Assembly: GCA_964554795.1 (NCBI GenBank)
Contig: CAZKQB010000048.1
Location: forward strand, 1 to 23,387
Source: SFHK01 sp964554795
GTDB lineage: Bacteria > Bacillota > Clostridia > Christensenellales > Aristaeellaceae
DNA: 23,387 nucleotides
Direction: 5' to 3'
Shown piece by piece: positions 8,336 to 16,356 of the stretch; the stretch's first letter is position 1; every line of letters begins with the position of its first letter. Made by a program: the position numbers and the translations under genes. The notes under the pieces were generated by a model. That model ran no database searches. It was not told where the DNA came from and saw nothing but the letters and a program-made list of their open reading frames with translations.

Positions 8336-8359
8336 AGGATTACCCCTTTACTGAACGGA

Positions 8360-11323
8360 TTACTCCGTATCGATATCATCTGCGCCATTCTCACCGAACA
8401 GCTCGCGGTACTGCTCGCGCGTAATGAGCACCTCACGTGACTTAGAGCCCTCGGACTGGCTGACCAGCCCACGTGCTGCCATTTCGTCAATCAGACGGCC
8501 CGCACGCGCATAGCCTACGCGCAGCTTGCGCTGAAGCATACTGATGGAAGCCTGTCCGGCGTCGACTACATGCTTTACCGCTACCGCGAACAGCTCGTCT
8601 ACTGCGTTTTCCTCCTGATCCTTATTTTTATCACTCTTTTCCGCATCGGAGAGCACGGCATTTTCCATGTGCTCCAGAATCTCCTCGTCAAACTGCGTAG
8701 ACTGCGTCTGCGAAATGCAGTCTACCACTGCCTGCACCTCGTTTTCACTGACCCAAGCACCCTGAATACGCAGCGGCTTGTTACGGTCGGAGGGAAGATA
8801 GAGCATATCGCCGCGCCCCAGAAGCTTCTCGGCGCCATAGCTGTCCAAAATGGTACGGCTGTCCACACCGCTGGCAACGGTGAACGCGATTCGCGTTGGA
8901 ATGTTTGCCTTGATTACGCCGGTGATGATGTCTACTGACGGACGCTGCGTGGCAATGACCAGATGAATGCCTGCGGCGCGCGCCAGCTGTGCCAGACGAT
9001 TGATGGCCTCTTCTACGTCGCGCGGAGCGGTCATCATTAGGTCGGCAAGCTCGTCAATGATCAGGACAATCAGCGGCATCGGCTTTTCATCCGGCGGAAG
9101 CTTTTGATTGTAGCTCTTGATATTCTTCGCACCATGCTCGGCAAACGTCTTGTAACGGCGCGTCATTTCGGCTACTGCCCAGTCAAGCACACTGGCTGCC
9201 TTCTTCGGGTCGGTTACGACCGGCACCAGCAGGTGAGGAATGGTGTTGTAGGCATTCAGTTCCACCATTTTGGGGTCGATCAGGATCATTTTTACCTCAT
9301 CCGGCGTCGCTCGGTAGAGGATAGAGATGATAATGGCATTGATGCACACCGATTTACCGGAGCCTGTCTGTCCGGCAATCAGCACGTGCGGCATGTCAGC
9401 AAGGTTGGCCACGATATACTTGCCGCTGTTGTCCTTTCCAAGACCTACGGTCAGGCGGGACGCAGCCTTTCGGGCCTCGGGCGATTCCAGTACGTCGCGC
9501 AGATGGACAACCTCTTTCTTTGTGTTCGGCACCTCTACGCCAACGGCGCTCTTCCCAGGAATCGGCGCTTCGATGCGCACGGAAACCGCTGCCAGCGCCA
9601 TAGCGATGTCGTCGGCATAGGAGGAAATGCGGCTTACCTTGATGCCGGGCGCGGGAAGAAATTCAAAGCGGGTTACTGCTGGGCCGTGTGAAATGCCGGT
9701 CAGCTTTACGGGAATCGAGAAGCTCTGAAGCGTTCGAATCAGTGTTTCTGCGCGCTTCATGTCCTCGGCATCATAGCCGGAAGCGTTCGTTTCTACCGGT
9801 GCTCCGGCCTCCATCAAGTCAATCGGTGGGAAATCATATTGGCTGTTTGCGGGATGGCTACTCTTCATATTGGGTAACTTAGCCGCAGGAATGTGTTCCT
9901 CCTTCGGCGTGGGCTGATAATCTTTTTCAAAGTAGGATGGCTGCGGCTCGGCTGGGGTACGCTTTTGCGGCTCTGGACGTACGTCCTGTTCCTCTGTGCG
10001 GGGCGTAGCACGGGAAGCACGGGGCGCAGGGGAGACGTCTGGGTCAAAGCTGGCTGCGCCGCGCTTTGCAGGGGCTTCGGCCGCCGCGCGAGCACGCACA
10101 GACTCGCCCACGGTGAAAAGCTCGTCGGCGGTTATCCTTTTTTCCTTTTCCTTTTGTGCTGCCTTCGCAGGCTTTTCTTCCTCGTCGTTCAGACGGTAGG
10201 TCAGCACCGGCTTTGGCTTGCGCGAATGGTCGCCCAGCGCATTCTTTACATAGTCCGAGTTGCGCTTTTCGGCGGTCTCGTTACGCACGGCTTCCACAAG
10301 ATCGATCTTCTCGATTTTAATCTCGGGCTTTTCCGGCGTGCGCTCCGATACGGTTTCTGCAGTCGGCTTTTTTACCGAGTGGCTTGAGGATTTGCGCACA
10401 GGACGCCCGGAGTAAGCGGTGGTGCCGTATTCATCGCTGTAACTGGGGTTTACCTCGGGTATGGTTTCTTCATTCCCAGGCGCACGTACCGGCGTTACGC
10501 GGTGCGTTGCTCCATCGCGAGACAGCTTGGGAATGCGAATGGGCGCGCTTGTATCAACGCTTCCCTCGCTGATATCGTCCACAAACAGTGAATCACCGCG
10601 CATGGAACCTCTGCGGCCGGATTTGTGAATGAAAACCGGCGCATCCGACGATCTTCTCATGGAGGCTGACGTCTTTTTCTCAAAGGGACGAACTTCCTTC
10701 TTCGCAGCGGGCACTTTTTCATGTGGGGGACGTGAGCTGCGCATCTCGCTTACCTTTTCACTCAAACGGCGTAGAGAAACCAGACGCATGCTGATCAAAA
10801 GCAAAACGCCGCATAGGATAAACAAAAGCAGCGCGCCCCACTTGGTAAGCAGGCTCTGAACGGGGCGAGCGAACAGCGCGCCGAGCATGCCGCCGCCGGC
10901 GTGCTCCTTCCAGGCCAAGGAGAGAAAATTAAAATAACCGGGGATGCGCATCCTGCGCGCAATGCGTTCGCAGAAAAAAGCTTCAACGCTGCTCAGAAGG
11001 CATAGCTCAAGTAGAAAAATGAGCAAAAGCATCTTCGCAAGCTCTTTTTTCTGCCCATTCGAACGATAAGCAAGCACGCCCGCCCATCCAAACATGATGG
11101 GGAGCGTCCATCCCATAGAGCCAATGAGACCGGATACAATCTGCTTTAGGCCATAAAGTTTTGAGTATTCATCCGCAGGAATGAAGATACCTACCAGAGT
11201 CAGCACCGCCAGGCTGAACATGAAGACAAGCGCGGTATCGCGCCGCCTATCCAACTCCTGCATCCTTTTGCTGCGCGCAGTGGCCTTTCCGCCCCGCGCC
11301 GCAGACTTTGCGGTTTGTCCCAT
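8360..11323 (-). CDS. ftsK: FtsK/SpoIIIE family DNA translocase
   Basis: This 987-residue septal DNA pump has the three-part FtsK/SpoIIIE layout. Four or so membrane helices occupy about residues 30-180. A long low-complexity linker rich in Pro, Ala, Lys and Glu runs from about 180 to 500. The RecA-like motor follows, with Walker A AGQTGSGKS near 650 and Walker B LIVLIIDELAD near 752-757. A C-terminal gamma winged helix at about 907-970 reads the orienting DNA sequences. Such proteins move chromosomal DNA through the closing division or sporulation septum. The ATG at 11323 is chosen because GGAGGG precedes it closely; an upstream in-frame start at 11350 has no such site and adds residues unlike the family. 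It heads the rimO-pgsA-cinA operon. The linker is long compared with SpoIIIE of Bacillus but within the range of the family. Confidence 0.93.
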   Translation of the reverse strand: MGQTAKSAARGGKATARSKRMQELDRRRDTALVFMFSLAVLTLVGIFIPADEYSKLYGLKQIVSGLIGSMGWTLPIMFGWAGVLAYRSNGQKKELAKMLLLIFLLELCLLSSVEAFFCERIARRMRIPGYFNFLSLAWKEHAGGGMLGALFARPVQSLLTKWGALLLFILCGVLLLISMRLVSLRRLSEKVSEMRSSRPPHEKVPAAKKEVRPFEKKTSASMRRSSDAPVFIHKSGRRGSMRGDSLFVDDISEGSVDTSAPIRIPKLSRDGATHRVTPVRAPGNEETIPEVNPSYSDEYGTTAYSGRPVRKSSSHSVKKPTAETVSERTPEKPEIKIEKIDLVEAVRNETAEKRNSDYVKNALGDHSRKPKPVLTYRLNDEEEKPAKAAQKEKEKRITADELFTVGESVRARAAAEAPAKRGAASFDPDVSPAPRASRATPRTEEQDVRPEPQKRTPAEPQPSYFEKDYQPTPKEEHIPAAKLPNMKSSHPANSQYDFPPIDLMEAGAPVETNASGYDAEDMKRAETLIRTLQSFSIPVKLTGISHGPAVTRFEFLPAPGIKVSRISSYADDIAMALAAVSVRIEAPIPGKSAVGVEVPNTKKEVVHLRDVLESPEARKAASRLTVGLGKDNSGKYIVANLADMPHVLIAGQTGSGKSVCINAIIISILYRATPDEVKMILIDPKMVELNAYNTIPHLLVPVVTDPKKAASVLDWAVAEMTRRYKTFAEHGAKNIKSYNQKLPPDEKPMPLIVLIIDELADLMMTAPRDVEEAINRLAQLARAAGIHLVIATQRPSVDIITGVIKANIPTRIAFTVASGVDSRTILDSYGAEKLLGRGDMLYLPSDRNKPLRIQGAWVSENEVQAVVDCISQTQSTQFDEEILEHMENAVLSDAEKSDKNKDQEENAVDELFAVAVKHVVDAGQASISMLQRKLRVGYARAGRLIDEMAARGLVSQSEGSKSREVLITREQYRELFGENGADDIDTE

Positions 11324-11357
11324 ATTCCCTCCGCATATCAATACTTTCACATTCTCT

Positions 11358-11386
11358 ATTATACATCAGGCAAGCCAAAAATGCAA
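11358..11386 (-). promoter_or_regulatory. Promoter of the ftsK-rimO-pgsA-cinA operon
   Basis: On the minus strand, TTGCAT (11381-11386) and TATAAT (11358-11363) are separated by 17 bases. Transcription would start near 11351, giving a leader of about 28 bases that includes the GGAGGG ribosome binding site before ATG 11323. Confidence 0.75.
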
Positions 11387-11540
11387 CCGTTCGCAAAGAA
11401 TGGATGCGTGGAATCCGCATAGAGCATGCGCTTGCACACACAGAAAAAGGCTGTCAGACGCGGGCGAAAGCCTCGCAAACACGCACACGCAGGGGAAACG
11501 ACGCATATGGATGAGAAGGAATGCCGGAAGGAAAGGAGAA

Positions 11541-12194
11541 ATGCAAGTGGCATATGCAAAGAATACCCGCCGTCCGGGCCGTTGGCGCGAAGAGGCGGAG
11601 AAACAGAGCTACGGCGCACTGAACGCCATTGGCGGCATGAACCGCTCGGGTCGTTACATTTATTCGCCGTGGGATCATTGTCTGCGGCCGCCGATCGATC
11701 CCATATACCGTGGCCCATGTCCGCCCAACCCGGATGGAACCGATCTGGAGGACGTATACGGCAGCTTCTATCAGGATGGTACGCTGACGATCAATTCGTC
11801 CTCACCCTCGGTGAATACCCCGGACGGCGTGACCTTTTACCGAATGGAAATGAATTCCACGGCGAGTATCAGCGAGGAAGGCCTGATCAAGGAGCGCACG
11901 CGGCTGATCGTGCTTGACCGCGGTATCTACGTCGTGAACTACAATTTCCGTGTTCCTGCCACGGATACGGTTACGGGAACGATCGCCCTGCTTTATGACC
12001 GTGAAATCGTTCCGGCCATGGTGACGGAATTCAATAAGGACATTACTGGAGTTGGGCAGGCCGTATCGGCAACTTCGATCATCGAGGTGGATTCCGACGG
12101 CGCAGAGCTGATTCTCGGATCTACCGCCCATTTCCAGTTGACGCCGGCCAGCTACTCGCCGATTCTTACCTTTACAATCTTCTCCATTGCCTGA
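11541..12194 (+). CDS. Hypothetical protein with BclA/C1q-like jelly-roll C-terminal domain
   Basis: This protein of about 217 residues is not assigned to a named gene. The first 65 or so residues are basic and then proline-rich, with a PPIDPIYRGPCPPNP stretch. The last 110 residues show the alternating beta pattern of the BclA C-terminal/TNF-C1q-like fold: a 'GIYVVNYNFRV' strand, an 'ALLYDREIVPA' strand, a 'SATSIIEV' strand and a final 'LTFTIFSIA' strand. In spore-formers such domains cap exosporium or surface filaments. There is no collagen-like region and no signal peptide, which fits assembly from the cytoplasm or mother cell. ATG 11541 follows GGAAGG; GTG 11547 sits better after AAAGGAG and is an alternative start. 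The gene stands alone, divergent from ftsK. The 216-bp gap before it holds the ftsK promoter; no clear plus-strand promoter is seen. The fold assignment is an inference from pattern. Confidence 0.6.
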   Translation: MQVAYAKNTRRPGRWREEAEKQSYGALNAIGGMNRSGRYIYSPWDHCLRPPIDPIYRGPCPPNPDGTDLEDVYGSFYQDGTLTINSSSPSVNTPDGVTFYRMEMNSTASISEEGLIKERTRLIVLDRGIYVVNYNFRVPATDTVTGTIALLYDREIVPAMVTEFNKDITGVGQAVSATSIIEVDSDGAELILGSTAHFQLTPASYSPILTFTIFSIA

Positions 12195-12200
12195 ACGAAA

Positions 12201-12230
12201 CGGAGCTGCAGCTCTTTGGCTGCGGCTCCG
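12201..12230. terminator. Hairpin between convergent genes, probable terminator
   Basis: A 12-bp stem with one G-U pair (CGGAGCTGCAGC at 12201-12212 and GCTGCGGCTCCG at 12219-12230) encloses a six-base loop. It sits just after the jelly-roll gene stop and just before the stop of the HAD gene fragment on the other strand. The flanking T tracts are poor on both strands, so termination may be inefficient. Confidence 0.6.
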
Positions 12231-12241
12231 AATTATACCGT

Positions 12242-12748
12242 TCAGCCCGGAATCTCGCCGACACCCTTCAGAATCAGGCGGGGACGGTAGGGGAATTTCT
12301 TTACGTCGTTTAGGTCGGTAACACCGGAAAGCACGAGCACGGTATCGAGGCCAGATTCAATGCCTGCTACGATGTCGGTGTCCATGTGATCGCCAATCAT
12401 GACCACATCCTCGGAATGTGCGCCCAAAATGCGGAGGCCGGTTCGCATCATCAAAGGATTCGGCTTGCCTACGAAATAGGCGGATTGTCCGGTGGCCATT
12501 TCAATCGGCGAAATCATGGTGCGACAGGCGGGAATAATGCCATCCTCGGATGGGCCGGTAAGGTCGCTGTTCGTACCGATCAGCTTCGCACCGCGCGAAA
12601 CCAGATGCACGGCCTTCAGAATGTTCTCGTAATTATAGGTGTTGCCCTCTCCAACGATAACGTAATCGGGATCAACGTCGTTTATCGTGATGTCTTCGTC
12701 GTGCAGAGCCATGATCAGCCCTACACCCCCGATTACATAGGCGCTGCA
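12242..12748 (-). pseudogene. 3' fragment of a NagD-like HAD phosphatase (type IIA)
   Basis: About 168 codons match the C-terminal two thirds of NagD/AraL-type HAD phosphatases. The match begins at SAYVIGGVGL and continues through YVIVGEG, VGKPNPLMM (with the motif III lysine) and VVMIGDHMDTDIVAGIESG (motif IV acidic residues), then VLVLSGVT to a normal end. The N-terminal part with the nucleophile motif DxDGT is absent. Upstream the same frame stays open to 12805 but encodes sequence that is a shadow of the response regulator gene. There is no ribosome binding site at the break, so the piece is unlikely to make an active enzyme. The break is shared with the truncated regulator gene; see that entry. 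It could equally be an assembly join. Confidence 0.8.
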
Positions 12749-13274
12749 GCTGGTCGCGCGTAAAGGCGATGCCGGGATTCGCAAGAAGCAAGTGCAGAAG
12801 CTCAAATTCCTTATAGGTAAGCGGGAGCTCCCTGCCGTCCGCTGTAACGGTGCGCTCGTGCAGGTTCATCAAAAGTCCGTCCAGCCGCAGCCTGCGCGGA
12901 GTCTCCTGCACGCCGCAGCGTCGCAGCACGGCTTTCACGCAGGATAGGAGCTCCAGCACGCCGAAGGGCTTGGTAAGATAGTAGTCTGCACCGGTATCCA
13001 AACCCTGAACTTTATCGATCTCCGTATCCCGCGCCGTGGCCATGATTACGGGAATTGCCTTCAGACGCACGGAAGCGCGCATGCGCCGCAGAAGCTCCAT
13101 ACCGTCCACACCCGGAAGCATCACGTCCAACACGACAAGCGAGGGCATTTCGGCTTCCAGCGCCTTTAGGAATGACGAGCTGTCCTCAAAGCCGCGCGCG
13201 TCAAACCCGGCGGATTTCAGTGCGTATACCTCGATATCGCGAATGCTTGCATCGTCCTCGACGCACCAGATCAT
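12672..13274 (-). CDS. phoB: PhoB/PhoP-type response regulator, truncated in the DNA-binding domain
   Basis: The receiver domain is complete: acidic pair D7-D8, phosphorylation site D50 in VVLDVMLPG, T80 and K102 in YLTKPF. An OmpR-type winged helix begins near residue 128 and is recognisable through LTYKEFELLHLLL and FTRDQL (about 171-176). After that, where the recognition helix and C-terminal hairpin should follow, the frame runs into foreign sequence for 24 or so codons and stops at 12672. The foreign sequence is a NagD-like gene read out of frame. The protein could be phosphorylated but should not bind DNA. The ATG at 13274 overlaps the phoU stop as ATGA and follows AAGGAGG at seven bases. 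In this setting the regulator would control the pst genes. A phoR-type kinase, expected next, is missing from the window. Confidence 0.85.
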   Translation of the reverse strand: MIWCVEDDASIRDIEVYALKSAGFDARGFEDSSSFLKALEAEMPSLVVLDVMLPGVDGMELLRRMRASVRLKAIPVIMATARDTEIDKVQGLDTGADYYLTKPFGVLELLSCVKAVLRRCGVQETPRRLRLDGLLMNLHERTVTADGRELPLTYKEFELLHLLLANPGIAFTRDQLQRLCNRGCRADHGSARRRHHDKRR

Positions 13275-13921
13275 GCTTCTTCCTCCTTGTGAATGCCTGT
13301 TGCCGAGAAGATAACCCACTCGGCGATATTTACCGCGTGGTCACCGATGCGCTCGAAATACTTGGCGATCATCAAGAGATCGAGCGCGTACTCTCCGTCA
13401 GTCGGATTGGCGGCGATGGAATCAATCAGCTTGCGCTTTACGGAGGTAAAGCAACTGTCTACTACGTCGTCATCCCTTACGACCTTCTCTGCCAGCATTA
13501 TATCACATTTCACGAATGCATCAACGCTTTCCGTGACCATTTTTATTGCGGCATGGGACATTTCCTGCAAAAAGCCGACATTCTCGACAGCATGGCCGTT
13601 TAGAAACTGCACAATTTCGGAAATATCCTCAGCCTGATCGCCAATTCGTTCCATATCCGTGATCATTTTTAGCGCCGCTGAAATCTGCCTCAGGTCACAG
13701 GCAACGGGCTGCTGCTGCAAAAGCAGCTTCAGGCACATCGCTTCGATGCTGCGTTCCTTATGATCAATTTCGCTGTCCAACAGCGTGACTCTGCGTGCCA
13801 GAGCGGCATTTCCTTCCATTAGCGCCGTAGAAGCCATGGAAATTACATTCTCGCACAGTGCACCCATCTCAATCAGTTCTCGGTTTAGCAGCGTAAGCTG
13901 TTCATCAAAGTGACTGCGCAT
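13271..13921 (-). CDS. phoU: Phosphate signalling protein PhoU
   Basis: This is a 216-residue all-helical protein with two PhoU repeats. The repeats show the typical metal-binding acidic clusters: DMERIGDQAEDISE in the first half, and YFERIGDHAVNIAEW in the second. PhoU links the PstSCAB transporter to the PhoR kinase and restrains phosphate uptake when phosphate is plentiful. The ATG at 13921 overlaps the pstB stop by one base (TAATG) and follows GGGAGG. It overlaps the regulator gene by four bases. The gene is intact, although its normal partner kinase is not present in the window. Confidence 0.95.
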   Translation of the reverse strand: MRSHFDEQLTLLNRELIEMGALCENVISMASTALMEGNAALARRVTLLDSEIDHKERSIEAMCLKLLLQQQPVACDLRQISAALKMITDMERIGDQAEDISEIVQFLNGHAVENVGFLQEMSHAAIKMVTESVDAFVKCDIMLAEKVVRDDDVVDSCFTSVKRKLIDSIAANPTDGEYALDLLMIAKYFERIGDHAVNIAEWVIFSATGIHKEEEA

Positions 13922-14676
13922 TAGCCAAACCTCCCTGTGATATAGTCCTCCGTTCGCTTGTCCTCGGGCTGAGAGAACAGCTTTTCGGTATCGCTGAATT
14001 CGACCAGCTCGCCAAGTAGGAAAAAAGCCGTGCAGTCTGAAATGCGCACGGCCTGCTGCATGTTGTGCGTCACGATAACGATGGTGTAATTCTCCTTTAG
14101 CTGAAGCGCCAGATCCTCAATCTTCGAGGTGGAGATGGGGTCAAGGGCACTGGTTGGCTCGTCCATCAAAAGCACCTCTGGCTCCACGGCCAGTGCGCGA
14201 GCGATGCAAAGGCGCTGCTGCTGTCCGCCGGAAAGGCTGAGCGCGTTCTTTTTCAGTCGATCCTTTACCTCGTCCCATATCGCCGCATCGCGCAGCGAAC
14301 GCTCCACGATCTCGTCCAGCCGTGCGCGGCTTTTCACTCCGTGCGTGCGCGGGCCGTAGGCAATGTTGTCGTAAATGCTCATTGGGAATGGATTCGGCTT
14401 CTGAAACACCATCCCAATCTGCCTCCTGAGCGCGGTAACGTCCGTGGACGGTAAGTAGATGTCCATGCCCCGGTAGCGCACGTCTCCGGTAATCCGAATG
14501 CCCGGAATCAGGTCGTTCATTCGATTCAGTGTTTTAAGAAAGGTGGATTTTCCGCAGCCGGAGGGGCCGATCAGCGCAGTGATGCTCTTTTGCGGAATGC
14601 CGATGGAGATATTCGTGAGCGCCTGATGGTTTCCGTACCACAGACACAGCTCCTTCGCGGTAAGGATGTCGCTCAT
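13921..14676 (-). CDS. pstB: Phosphate ABC transporter ATP-binding protein
   Basis: This is the 251-residue ATPase of the Pst phosphate importer. Walker A GPSGCGKST lies at 37-45, the signature LSGGQQQR at 148-155, Walker B VLLMDEPTSALD at 168-179 and the switch histidine at 204. The phosphate-family traits LNRMNDL and FQKPNPFPMSIYDN are present. It would dimerise and power PstC-PstA. The ATG at 14676 overlaps the stop of the pyridoxamine kinase gene as ATGA, with AAAGGAGG eleven bases upstream. It is intact and of normal length. The kinase gene separates it from pstA, which is unusual. Confidence 0.96.
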   Translation of the reverse strand: MSDILTAKELCLWYGNHQALTNISIGIPQKSITALIGPSGCGKSTFLKTLNRMNDLIPGIRITGDVRYRGMDIYLPSTDVTALRRQIGMVFQKPNPFPMSIYDNIAYGPRTHGVKSRARLDEIVERSLRDAAIWDEVKDRLKKNALSLSGGQQQRLCIARALAVEPEVLLMDEPTSALDPISTSKIEDLALQLKENYTIVIVTHNMQQAVRISDCTAFFLLGELVEFSDTEKLFSQPEDKRTEDYITGRFG

Positions 14677-15494
14677 AAGCTGCGCTGCCTCCTTTTCAGT
14701 TCGTCTTCAAATGCGAGCCCGTACCAGTGTGCGGGCTGGCGCTTCGCCGTGTCGTAGATGCATGCGTCCAGAAAATCCGCAGCGCGGGGAAGCACCGCAG
14801 CAAAGCTGTATCCATTCAGAATTTCGGAGGCATAGACAGAAGCGAATACATCGCCGGTTCCGTGCAAGTGCAAGGGAACGAGGGGCTTGTAGAGCGACGG
14901 ACGCTCACCCTTCAGTCGAGCCTCATAGCCGATCTCCGCCTCGTGGTGAACGCCGGTAATGACCGCGTTTTTACATGGAAGCACCCCGAGTAGCGCTTCC
15001 GGGCTCGTTTCTATGAGGTGGCCGGTCAGAAGACATGCCTCCGTTTGATTGGGTGTGATGATATCTGCCAGCTCGCACAGCGTGCGCATCCGATCGACAT
15101 ACGTCTCCGAGAAGCAGCCATATAGGCCGCCGTTGTCGCCGAGCACCGGGTCTACGAGCACGATCGTGCTTTCGTCCGCAAAGTCGCGAATGAAGTCAGC
15201 GGCAATCTCCAGCTGGTCAAGAGAGGAAAAAAAGCCCATCGAGATCATGTCGAACTTCAAGCCTATGCGCTTCCAGTGTTTGGAAAAGGCACGCATCTCG
15301 TCTGTCATGTCTCGGACGACATAGCCCTCAAAACTGCCGGTATGCGTAGAAAGAATTGCCGTTGGTAGGGAAACGGCTTCGATTCCGTAAGCTGATAGGA
15401 TGGGAAGCGCGACGCTCAGCGAGCACTTTCCGAAGCACGAAAGGTCGTTAATCAGTGCAGTGCGCTTCATGCCGCTGCCGTTTACGGGTTTCAT
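14673..15494 (-). CDS. Pyridoxamine/pyridoxal kinase inside the pst operon
   Basis: This 273-residue ribokinase-family enzyme resembles PdxY/PdxK-type B6 vitamer kinases, which phosphorylate pyridoxal, pyridoxamine or pyridoxine with ATP. It has the N-terminal LINDLSCFGKCSL motif, T-AILSTHTG, the VDPVLGD motif (114-120), ITPNQTEA (147-154) and the catalytic HGTGDVFAS with the base D215. The ATG at 15494 overlaps the pstA stop as ATGA. The ATG at 15470 (MKRTALIND) is an alternative closer to family N-termini but without a good ribosome binding site. Its own stop overlaps the pstB ATG by four bases, so it must be co-transcribed and probably coupled with the transporter genes. Nothing in the sequence explains why a B6 kinase belongs there. 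Confidence 0.88.
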   Translation of the reverse strand: MKPVNGSGMKRTALINDLSCFGKCSLSVALPILSAYGIEAVSLPTAILSTHTGSFEGYVVRDMTDEMRAFSKHWKRIGLKFDMISMGFFSSLDQLEIAADFIRDFADESTIVLVDPVLGDNGGLYGCFSETYVDRMRTLCELADIITPNQTEACLLTGHLIETSPEALLGVLPCKNAVITGVHHEAEIGYEARLKGERPSLYKPLVPLHLHGTGDVFASVYASEILNGYSFAAVLPRAADFLDACIYDTAKRQPAHWYGLAFEDELKRRQRSL

Positions 15495-16354
15495 AGCTGC
15501 TTTTTCCTCCTGAAATACCGGGCGACGAGCACTACGGCCGTGTTGGTCAAGATGGTCAGAAACATGAGAATCGCCGCGATAGCGAAGGCAACGTCGAATT
15601 CGCCCTGTCCCTTTGCGTACATATAAAGCGCAACGGTCAGCGTAGCGTCTGCGCTTTTCAGACTCTCAAAGAAGCCGTTCAGGGAATGCGCAAAGCCGGC
15701 GGTAAACAAAAGCGCGGCCGATTCTCTTAAAATGCGGCCGACCGACAGGATGCAGCCGGTAATCACGCCGTCCACACAGCCGGGCAGCACCACGGTGCGA
15801 ATCACGCGCCACTTGCCTGCACCCAAGCCAAACGCGCCCTCGCGGTAGCTTTGTGGCACAGTCTTCAGGCTTTCCTGCGTCGTACGCATGATCGTAGGCA
15901 GGTTCATAATAACCAGTGTGAGGGAGCCCGCTAAAAGAGAGGTCTGAACGCTAAGAAGCTGACAGAAGCACAGCATTCCCACCAGACCATATATAATCGA
16001 CGGGATGCCGGAAAGCGTTTCCGCCGCGTATTCGATCACGGCGGCCATCTTCTTATTGGACGCGTATTCGGTGAGGTAGATGGCCGCGCCGACGCTCAGC
16101 GGCAGCACGAAGGCCAGCGTCACAACGATGACGTAGAGCGTATTTAAGATGCCCGGAAGGATGCCGATGTGATTCCTCAGATAGCTGGGCTTGGTGGAAA
16201 GCAACTCCCACGTGATGTTCGGAAGTCCCTTCACGAGCACATATCCAATCAGAAACAGTACCAGCGCCGTGGTCAGTCTCGTCGCCGTCCACATCAGCAC
16301 CTGCAGAAGGCCGATGCGAAGCCGGCGTTTGGTGGAAAAGGAAGAGAATTCCAT
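15491..16354 (-). CDS. pstA: Phosphate ABC transporter permease PstA
   Basis: This is one of the two membrane subunits of the Pst importer, about 287 residues with six expected helices. The permease-ATPase coupling (EAA-like) loop is seen at YREGAFGLGAGKWRVIRTVVLPG. The ETLSGIPSIIYGLVG segment is typical for PstA/PstC. The ATG at 16354 is chosen because AAGGAGG precedes it by seven bases. A TTG two codons upstream (16360) would overlap the pstC stop as TTGA. It ends overlapping the kinase gene. No defect is seen. Confidence 0.95.
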   Translation of the reverse strand: MEFSSFSTKRRLRIGLLQVLMWTATRLTTALVLFLIGYVLVKGLPNITWELLSTKPSYLRNHIGILPGILNTLYVIVVTLAFVLPLSVGAAIYLTEYASNKKMAAVIEYAAETLSGIPSIIYGLVGMLCFCQLLSVQTSLLAGSLTLVIMNLPTIMRTTQESLKTVPQSYREGAFGLGAGKWRVIRTVVLPGCVDGVITGCILSVGRILRESAALLFTAGFAHSLNGFFESLKSADATLTVALYMYAKGQGEFDVAFAIAAILMFLTILTNTAVVLVARYFRRKKQL

Positions 16355-16356
16355 GT

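Noticed and set aside
11181..11540. Upstream extension of the jelly-roll ORF to 11181
   Set aside because: The extension overlaps the ftsK coding region and its promoter on the other strand. Good ribosome binding sites lie just before 11541 and 11547.
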